Positions 1-4,798 of a stretch of DNA of 6,653 bases are shown piece after piece (the stretch's first letter is position 1; every line of letters begins with the position of its first letter). Origin of the DNA: Fervidobacterium sp. (GTDB taxonomy: Bacteria > Thermotogota > Thermotogae > Thermotogales > Fervidobacteriaceae); NCBI GenBank assembly GCA_003526765.1, contig DPXZ01000147.1, positions 1 to 6,653 on the forward strand, read 5' to 3'. Under the pieces are notes generated by a model, which was not told the origin of the DNA, did no database searches, and worked only from the letters and a program-made list of their open reading frames with translations. The translations under genes were made by a program, and so were the position numbers.

Positions 1-97
1 TCTCTGAAAGAGATGAGAACACCGCCCATAATATCCCCTCCTTTTTAGTACAATACACAAGTAGGAATGAAGCCACTCTCTGAAAGAGTTCAGAAAC
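1..97 (+). CRISPR. End of a CRISPR array: partial repeat, one spacer, terminal repeat
   Basis: The 12-mer TCTCTGAAAGAG occurs at 1-12 and again at 77-88, and each copy is followed by a similar but not identical tail ending in GAAC or GAAAC (ends at 20 and 97). The period of 76-77 bp fits a repeat of about 36-37 nt (61-97) plus a spacer of about 40 nt (21-60), typical of type III arrays. The rest of the array lies left of the window. No further copy follows position 97, so this is the array end. The first copy ends ATGAGAAC and the last TCAGAAAC, as expected if the trailing repeat has degenerated at its 3' end. The 5' repeat boundary cannot be fixed from one complete copy. The call is supported by the adjacent CARF gene. 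With so few units, a chance or non-CRISPR repeat is not fully excluded, and the transcription direction is inferred. Confidence 0.62.
61..97 (+). repeat. Terminal CRISPR repeat with internal hairpin
   Basis: This is the only complete repeat unit visible. ACTCT (75-79) and AGAGT (85-89) form a perfect 5-bp stem around the loop CTGAA, leaving an eight-base tail TCAGAAAC (90-97) after the stem. A small hairpin followed by a short tail ending in GAAAC is the layout of many type III repeats, where Cas6 cuts at the stem base to leave an 8-nt 5' crRNA tag. That processing role is inferred from the family. The left boundary at 61 is an estimate. Confidence 0.5.
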
Positions 98-149
98 ACA
101 TGTTGAATAGGAACTCCGATAATGGAAGAGTAGAGTGGGAGGGATGAGG

Positions 150-1268
150 ATGAGTAGATCACTTATCTGCACAGTGGGGGCGAGTTTGGTTTCAAATATT
201 TTAAGAGATGAAGAGCTCAAGAAACTTTATGAAGCTAAAGAGGTAGAAAAGATCGGTCAATATCTGGTGGATAAAAAGGAAGATCCCGAAAAGGATCAGA
301 TGTTTGGTGCTGAAATCAACTCGATTGCAAGCATTGTGGCTCTGAATTATATCAGTGAACGAAGGCATTTGCATTTTCTTGTTTCTGATACAAACGACGG
401 TAAGAGGGTTGGTGCTATTCTAAAGTACTATTTTGAACGTTCTAAATTGGCATTCGAGAAGGTAGAAGTGCATGTTGTCGATAGGCTGGATGATGCAAGG
501 ATGGAAGATTTCAAGAGGTACGGTTTGAGAAATTTGATAAAGAAGATTGCAGAGATAATAAGAGTTGAAAACAACGATGTGGTAATTAATGCGACTGGAG
601 GATACAAAGCGCAAATTGCATTTGCACTCGCACTTGGGCAAGGTTTGAAAATACCTGTGTACTATAGATTTGAAAGGTTTAAGTATGTTATTGAACTTTT
701 CCCGTTGCCTCTGACGTTGGATGACAGTTATTATTTTGAATACAACGATCTGTTCGAGATAGTGGAGGATGAGGATAATCTTTCAGAATTTGAAGGTTTA
801 CAAAGTATGTACAATCAGCTGCCCGAAGGTGCACGCATCTTTTTCGACGTAGATTGGATTAACAACAAGAGATATATAACTATCAATCCGATGGGACAAA
901 CTTATTTGGAAATCGTTAGAAATAGTGTTTACAATCGTGTAAAGCAAGTTACTATCGAAAAGGCTGCAGCTTTTAAGTTCATCTCTAGGAATGATGAAGG
1001 ACATTCGTTACCAATGATTCAAAAGTATCGTGTTGAAGAGATATTGAGAGATTTTGGATATATAACTGAAGCAAGGGTGTTGAAGTATTCTGCTGGAAAC
1101 AATGATAAGCAACCGTATGTGAGTATCCGCGGTGACGAGCTTACTATAACATTCCATACGAAGAATGGAATTTTGCACGTAGCGGCAAAAACGACGGCAA
1201 GGGATAAGAATGAGCTTGAGATGATACGTCAAAATCTAAAGGATTACCTTGCTGAGGAATTCGGATAA
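150..1268 (+). CDS. CARF-domain type III CRISPR effector, candidate CARF-wHTH-RelE (Cami1-like)
   Basis: The predicted role is a cytoplasmic effector that senses cyclic oligoadenylate made by a type III CRISPR complex. In the 372-residue protein, the CARF Rossmann domain spans about 1-165: ICTVGASL near the N-terminus, SDTNDG at about 79-84, and the ligand-loop signature INATGGYKAQ at about 146-155. Ser12 and Lys153 match the positions used by Crn1-type ring nucleases, so self-limiting cleavage of the ligand is possible. A charged middle part includes a winged-helix-like end (YITINPMGQTYLEIV, ~242-256). The last ~100 residues have a strand-strand-helix end (PYVSIRGDELTITF, GILHVAAKTT, then a helix ending NLKDYL) resembling RelE/HigB toxins. 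That architecture matches Cami1, a ribosome-dependent mRNA interferase, but the RelE part is weak by eye. Start: ATG 150 lies 7 nt after GGAGG (138-142); GTG 135 and ATG 144 would place that site inside the gene or just at its start. It follows the CRISPR array by ~50 bp and ends before a strong terminator. CARF assignment is firm; the effector assignment is tentative. Confidence 0.85.
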   Translation: MSRSLICTVGASLVSNILRDEELKKLYEAKEVEKIGQYLVDKKEDPEKDQMFGAEINSIASIVALNYISERRHLHFLVSDTNDGKRVGAILKYYFERSKLAFEKVEVHVVDRLDDARMEDFKRYGLRNLIKKIAEIIRVENNDVVINATGGYKAQIAFALALGQGLKIPVYYRFERFKYVIELFPLPLTLDDSYYFEYNDLFEIVEDEDNLSEFEGLQSMYNQLPEGARIFFDVDWINNKRYITINPMGQTYLEIVRNSVYNRVKQVTIEKAAAFKFISRNDEGHSLPMIQKYRVEEILRDFGYITEARVLKYSAGNNDKQPYVSIRGDELTITFHTKNGILHVAAKTTARDKNELEMIRQNLKDYLAEEFG

Positions 1269-1285
1269 CTTTTCAAGGTCTATAC

Positions 1286-1322
1286 AGAGCCAGCCTTGTA
1301 GTAGGTTGGCTCTATATTTTTA
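1286..1322 (+). terminator. Intrinsic terminator after the CARF gene
   Basis: AGAGCCAGCC (1286-1295) pairs with GGTTGGCTCT (1304-1313), a 10-bp stem with one G-U pair around an 8-nt loop, followed by ATATTTTT. It lies 17 nt after the CARF stop. The T-rich side faces plus-strand transcription only; the minus strand lacks a U tract here. The T run reaches into the stop codon of the converging ATPase remnant, so the hairpin separates two convergent units. Confidence 0.85.
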
Positions 1323-2134
1323 GAGTCCCATTATCTTTGCCATGTCTTCAAGCGTGAGAAGAATGAGCGTATCACTTTTTATCTTCAACAAATCTTCTTC
1401 AAATCCGCTCTTTGAAAAGAGTACATATATTTTGCGCTTTCCATAAATGTCAATGTAATTGCTCTTCAACAAGAGTTTTTCATAATCTCCAATTGACACT
1501 TTCTTGCTCGTCCATTTGCATTCTCCAAAAGCTATGTTTTGGTCGTCATATGCAACGATGTCTATATCGTAAGACTCGCCCTTTTTGTATGGTACTTTAC
1601 CCCAGTGTTTGCCAACTTCTTTAGGAATGAAACCAATTGTTTGGGGATTCTCTTCAATGAATCTTTTGCATATACGTTCAAATTGCAGTTCGAGAAAATT
1701 GTTCAACTTTCCCATGAAAAGCTCTATAGCTTTCTTAGGATCATATTCCACCAGTGAATAGTCTTTATATATGAAGTTGAAGAAGAAGTTGTAGTAATGA
1801 TCTTTTATGGCGTACTTGTAATTCTTAGAAGTGTTTGAATACACCGAAGATTCCCTTGAGACGATTTCGTAGATGTCTGAAAGCTCAATAAGGTATTTTG
1901 AGAGTTGAGTCTTTTCTATTCCTGTTTGCTCTGCTATTTCGGCAAGTGATTTAGAACTTCCCAATAAAGCTTGTAGTATGGAAAAATAGGATTTATGCTC
2001 AGAACCAAACTCTGCTATCAATATGTTGTCTTCCCTAACCTTTTGCGGCCGTAAATTACAATGAGTCTTTTATCTTTCTGTAGCCTTAGTTTATCGAAGA
2101 ACTGTAATTCGTTTCTGCGATTGTAAAAATTCAT
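1320..2134 (-). pseudogene. Broken archaeal-type AAA ATPase with DUF234 nuclease-like domain
   Basis: Reading the minus strand from ATG at 2134 gives a typical start of an ATPase_2/DUF234 protein, with FYNRRNEL and then the Walker A segment VIYGRKRLGKTT, before a stop at 2020-2018. The family normally continues GKTTLI-x-EF. Exactly this continuation (LIAEFG) is found from 2021 onward but in another frame, so two extra bases (TA) or one lost base break the reading. After LIAEFG the sequence passes directly to the winged-helix segment (YFSILQALL...SLAEIAEQTGI), so about 180 residues holding Walker B, the sensors and the lid are missing. The 233-codon remainder is open to its stop at 1320 and keeps the DUF234 domain with DIDIVA and FGECKW, a D...E-x-K pattern of restriction-like nucleases. 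The TTG at 2021 is best read as the old Leu codon and not as a start. Full members are roughly 450 residues. The remainder might still be translated, but ATPase function is lost. Confidence 0.82.
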
Positions 2135-2161
2135 ATCAATCACCGCTTTATTCTGTTAAAT

Positions 2162-2181
2162 ATTATACTAATCAGTATAAT
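2162..2181. promoter_or_regulatory. Perfect 7-bp inverted repeat, possible operator
   Basis: ATTATAC (2162-2168) and GTATAAT (2175-2181) are exact inverted copies separated by six bases, giving a 20-bp dyad. It overlaps the predicted -10 and start point of the minus-strand promoter, the usual place for a repressor site. Each arm contains TATAAT, so it could instead provide -10 elements in both directions. No matching regulator gene is in the window. Confidence 0.4.
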
Positions 2182-2209
2182 TACACTATATGAAACACTT
2201 ATGTGTCAA
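2180..2209 (-). promoter_or_regulatory. Minus-strand promoter of the ATPase remnant
   Basis: On the minus strand TTGACA (2209-2204) is followed after 18 bp by TGTAAT (2185-2180), a perfect -35 and a one-mismatch -10. Transcription would start near 2173, about 40 nt before the ATG at 2134, which has GGTGA just upstream. The -35 falls inside a small dyad, ACAC-TTAT-GTGT (2195-2206). The promoter still looks functional although the gene is broken. Confidence 0.5.
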
Positions 2210-2243
2210 ATTTGTGAAAGGTTGAGTAAATTTCTCAAAAGTG

Positions 2244-2273
2244 TTGGCTTGGGTATTGAATGTATGGTAAAAT
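2244..2273 (+). promoter_or_regulatory. Candidate promoter for the HAD phosphatase gene
   Basis: TTGGCT (2244-2249) and TAAAAT (2268-2273) are separated by 18 bp, and transcription would start near 2280, about 35 nt ahead of the gene. The match is moderate (two -35 and one -10 mismatches). It is supported mainly by position, since the gene opposite runs divergently and no gene precedes on this strand. Confidence 0.4.
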
Positions 2274-2314
2274 TGAAGTGTAAAGAAGTGAATATATGTG
2301 CAATGGAGGGCTGA

Positions 2315-2938
2315 ATGATGATAAGGAATATCGTGTTCGATGTTGGACGTGTGTTGATTAAATGGTATCCTTGCGAGTATACCAAAGAGGTTTTTGGTAA
2401 CGAGATTGGAGAGGAAATTTGCTCAAAGATATACGAATCACCGGATTGGACAGAGATAGATAGGGGTACTATTACAGAAGCAGAGTTCTGGGAAGAGAAG
2501 AAGAGAGAGTTTCCACATTTGGAGAAAGAGCTGGAGCATTTGTCGCATAAATCGCTTGATTTTCTTGAGCCGATAGAAGAAACGACACAGCTAATACCTT
2601 TGCTTAAGGAAGCAGGCTATAATCTGTACATACTGTCTAATTTCAATAAGGAGAATTTCGAGGTTATATACAACGAGTACGACTTCTTCAAGTATTTCAA
2701 TGGTCTCGTTGTATCGGCTTGGTATCATCTAGTGAAACCGCAAAAGGAGATATTTACATTGCTGATCGATAAGTTTGAAATTAATCCAGAAGAGTCACTG
2801 TACATAGACGATAATATAAAGAACGTAGAGGTGGCAAAGAAACTTGGCTTTCAAACTATTCATTTGGAAGATTACAGAACGCTGGGAAAAAAGCTCGAGG
2901 AATTTGGTGTAATATACAATAAAGTAATGGAGCGCTGA
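2315..2938 (+). CDS. HAD-superfamily phosphatase, YihX-like
   Basis: This is a soluble hydrolase of HAD subfamily IA that probably removes phosphate from a sugar phosphate. All four HAD motifs are present in the 207 residues: nucleophile Asp9 in FDVGRVL, Ser108 in LSN, Lys141 in VKPQKEIF, and the acidic pair Asp165-Asp166 in YIDDN. A helical cap lies between motifs I and II (about 18-90) and includes EIDRGTITEAEF. The usual second Asp of motif I (DxD) is Gly11, a feature shared with YihX (alpha-glucose-1-phosphatase, FDLGNV) and with epoxide hydrolase N-terminal domains. Glucose-1-phosphate is therefore an attractive but unproven substrate, and glgA and galT lie about 2-3.5 kb downstream. GGAGGG (2305-2310) precedes two adjacent ATGs; the second, at 2318, has the better 7-8 nt spacing, so the true start may be one codon later. 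Length and motifs look intact. Confidence 0.85.
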   Translation: MMIRNIVFDVGRVLIKWYPCEYTKEVFGNEIGEEICSKIYESPDWTEIDRGTITEAEFWEEKKREFPHLEKELEHLSHKSLDFLEPIEETTQLIPLLKEAGYNLYILSNFNKENFEVIYNEYDFFKYFNGLVVSAWYHLVKPQKEIFTLLIDKFEINPEESLYIDDNIKNVEVAKKLGFQTIHLEDYRTLGKKLEEFGVIYNKVMER

Positions 2939-2950
2939 ATCGAACGAAAT

Positions 2951-2980
2951 TTGTATATGTGCAGTCAATATATGTATATA
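2951..2980 (+). promoter_or_regulatory. Weak candidate promoter for the diguanylate cyclase gene
   Basis: TTGTAT (2951-2956) and TATATA (2975-2980) are 18 bp apart in an AT-rich stretch between the HAD and cyclase genes. A short GCAGT/ACTGC hairpin (2995-2999 with 3008-3012) lies between this site and the start codon. AT-rich sequence often gives such matches by chance, so cotranscription from the HAD gene remains possible. Confidence 0.2.
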
Positions 2981-3048
2981 TATTTCTGAAATAGGCAGTC
3001 CTTTGATACTGCAAGTTTGTTTGGTTGCATTTCTGTGGGGTGATGGTT

Positions 3049-4056
3049 ATGAGTGAATCCGATATGGTGGATTTCACCGACGCTCAGAAGTACAGATATT
3101 TTATAAAAAGCCGTTTCTATGATATACTGATCGATGCCTTTGAAGATGGGAAGGATGAGTCTTATCTATTGAGAAATGCAATCGATTACGTTTGTAAGCT
3201 GATGCAAGCTGATGCGTGGAGTCTGCTCCTAACTCCAGAAAATGCGGTATGGACGTTTTACCTTTGGCATCCGGTGTACGATAAAGTAGATTTGGTAGGA
3301 ATTGCCAATGAAATATATGAAAAGCGTGCCGAGAATATTACCTCTTTGATCAGCGGTAAACGTGTGTCGTACATCACTTATCCGGAACATAGGTCCAACT
3401 GGGCTCAACCTATTATTGGAACGAAGGTATGGGTTGGAATAAAGATAACGTACAACGAGAAGGTTGTTGCGATAGTTAACATCGATTATTTCGAAAGAAA
3501 AAAGTTTTTGAAAAAGTACCTAAAAGTTGCACAGATAGCAGCCGTTGAGTTGGAAAGGCTTTTAAAGTATTTCACAAGCATCTCAAAGGTAGTTGCAGAA
3601 GGTACGCTTGATGCGTTGACTGGATTGTATTCACGTGCAAAGTGGGAAAATGATAAGGGTGAACTTTTTAAGGCCGGCGGAGTTATAGTTTTCATAGATC
3701 TCGATGATTTCAAGATGGTTAATGATACCTATGGGCACATAATTGGCGACGACACGTTGAGGATTATTGGGAAGAGGATAAACTACGCAGTAAAACAGGG
3801 TGTAGACCGAGTCTATAGATACGGTGGAGACGAGTTTGTTATCTATTTGAAAAGATGTGGAGAATGTAAACAGGTTATTGAAAGACTGAAGGAGACGATA
3901 GAAAAGCCTATAATTCTGGATGGATGTGTCGTGAAGATAGGTATGAGCTATGGAAAAGTCAAATTGAGTGATTTTGATAATATCGATGAGGCGTTTAAAG
4001 CCGCTGATGCGATGATGTATGAAAGTAAGAAGAAAAAGAAGAAATTGAGCAGTTGA
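3049..4056 (+). CDS. GAF-GGDEF diguanylate cyclase
   Basis: The protein is predicted to make cyclic di-GMP from two GTP in the cytoplasm under control of an N-terminal sensor. Of 335 residues, about 20-170 form a GAF-like domain (helix, then strands WSLLLTPENAVWTFYLW and VWVGIKITYNEKVVAIVNIDYF) with no membrane segment. A helical connector (about 155-185) leads to the GGDEF domain (about 186-330). The catalytic set is intact: DALTGLYSR, FIDLDDFKMVND-x-YGH with metal-binding Asp217, and RYGGDEF at 257-263. The inhibitory RxxD site six residues before GGDEF reads QGVD (250-253), so product inhibition is probably weakened. The end is a Lys-rich tail. ATG 3049 has GGTGA (3039-3043) five bases ahead; upstream TTG 3025 and ATG 3043 lack a comparable site. 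The gene stands 110 bp after the HAD gene and is followed by a terminator. The GAF ligand is not recognisable. Confidence 0.9.
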   Translation: MSESDMVDFTDAQKYRYFIKSRFYDILIDAFEDGKDESYLLRNAIDYVCKLMQADAWSLLLTPENAVWTFYLWHPVYDKVDLVGIANEIYEKRAENITSLISGKRVSYITYPEHRSNWAQPIIGTKVWVGIKITYNEKVVAIVNIDYFERKKFLKKYLKVAQIAAVELERLLKYFTSISKVVAEGTLDALTGLYSRAKWENDKGELFKAGGVIVFIDLDDFKMVNDTYGHIIGDDTLRIIGKRINYAVKQGVDRVYRYGGDEFVIYLKRCGECKQVIERLKETIEKPIILDGCVVKIGMSYGKVKLSDFDNIDEAFKAADAMMYESKKKKKKLSS

Positions 4057-4075
4057 ATTTGTTGTTGTGATGTGT

Positions 4076-4112
4076 AATCAGCTCTTTACGGGGCTGATTT
4101 TTCTGTTTTTTT
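4076..4112 (+). terminator. Intrinsic terminator after the diguanylate cyclase gene
   Basis: AATCAGCTC (4076-4084) pairs with GGGCTGATT (4091-4099), a 9-bp stem with one T-G pair and a six-base loop, running into TTTTT, CTG and a second run of seven T. It lies 20 nt after the cyclase stop and marks a clean transcription boundary before the next promoter. Confidence 0.88.
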
Positions 4113-4119
4113 ACAAGCG

Positions 4120-4128
4120 TGATATAAT
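4120..4128 (+). promoter_or_regulatory. Extended -10 promoter for the MBL-glgA-galT operon
   Basis: TGATATAAT is an exact extended -10 element (TGnTATAAT). No good -35 is seen because the region upstream is the T tract of the terminator, which is tolerated by extended -10 promoters. The start point would be near 4135, giving a leader of only about 23 nt before the ATG at 4158. This argues against translation from the TTG at 4131. Confidence 0.65.
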
Positions 4129-4157
4129 CGTTGAAAAGAACGATGGGAGGTCTTCGT

Positions 4158-4793
4158 ATGCGGATGGAGATTTTGTATGTGGGCGGAAGTATAAGGATTC
4201 CGAGAGTTATAGAAGAGGCTTATTCTACTGCGTGTCTTTTGGAAGATGGAGAGCACAAGATATTGATAGACCCCGGCACTTTTGTTTCTTTCAATTTGCT
4301 TGAGGAGGCTTTAACTAAGAGAAATATTGCATTGGAGGACATAACAGACATTCTGCTCACTCACCTGCATCTGGACCATGCATACGCTACGACACTTTTC
4401 CCAAATGCCACGGTTTACATTCATCCACTTTACAAAGATAAGCCGTACGAGAAATTTGGATTGATTAAGAGCAGATTGTACAAAAGAATTATGGACTCAT
4501 GGAGAAAGGTGATACCTATAGAGGCTGGTATGAAACTTTTTGGAACAGTGAATGTTTTTCATACGCCTTGGCATGCGAGGGAGCATTGTTCTTTCGTCGT
4601 TGATACGGAGAACATTGGGAAGGTATTCTACACGGGAGATATAGTGATGAACAAAGTCGAATTCTATGATATAATTAGATGGTTGAGAAAGGATGATTGC
4701 GCTAGATTTGTCAATAAAATCGCTAAAAACTGCGATTATGTGGTGTTTACGCATGATGAGTACGTGAAATCTTCAGAATACATCAGGAGGTGA
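4158..4793 (+). CDS. Metallo-beta-lactamase-fold hydrolase of unknown substrate
   Basis: This is a 211-residue single-domain metal-dependent hydrolase. The metal ligands of the superfamily are all visible: THLHLDH (68-74, giving His69, His71, Asp73, His74), His139 in HTPWHAREH (the TPGH position), bridging Asp161 in YTGD, and a last His199 in FTHDEY. The N-terminal strands and LIDPGT (36-41) fit the same fold. No signal peptide or membrane segment is seen, so it is cytoplasmic. It resembles the broad glyoxalase II/lactonase-like group, which does not define a substrate. ATG 4158 is preferred because GGGAGGT (4145-4151) lies six bases ahead. The longer reading from TTG 4131 begins at the transcription start. 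Its stop TGA (4791-4793) sits inside the ribosome binding site of glgA, so the two are cotranscribed and probably translationally coupled. This hints at, but does not prove, a role tied to glycogen metabolism. Confidence 0.88.
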   Translation: MRMEILYVGGSIRIPRVIEEAYSTACLLEDGEHKILIDPGTFVSFNLLEEALTKRNIALEDITDILLTHLHLDHAYATTLFPNATVYIHPLYKDKPYEKFGLIKSRLYKRIMDSWRKVIPIEAGMKLFGTVNVFHTPWHAREHCSFVVDTENIGKVFYTGDIVMNKVEFYDIIRWLRKDDCARFVNKIAKNCDYVVFTHDEYVKSSEYIRR

Positions 4794-4798
4794 GAGAT

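Noticed and set aside
118..123. GATAAT as a -10 element for the CARF gene
   Set aside because: No acceptable -35 is found at 16-19 bp upstream; TTGAAT (103-108) is only 9 bp away, and there is no TG extension.
987..1004. RNDEGH in the CARF protein matches the RX4H pattern of HEPN RNases.
   Set aside because: HEPN domains are helical bundles with this motif late in the domain; here the flanking sequence continues into a strand-rich region, so the match looks accidental.
1412..1757. Two overlapping plus-strand reading frames of about 70 codons
   Set aside because: They are antisense to the DUF234 remnant, which is recognisable protein, and their translations are Cys/Phe-rich without family features.
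2995..3012. GCAGT/ACTGC hairpin as a terminator between the HAD and cyclase genes
   Set aside because: The stem is only 5 bp and is followed by AAGTTTGTTTGG, not a real T tract.
4067..4303. 78-codon plus-strand reading frame
   Set aside because: It runs through the terminator and promoter and overlaps the hydrolase gene in another frame, with no ribosome binding site or recognisable protein.
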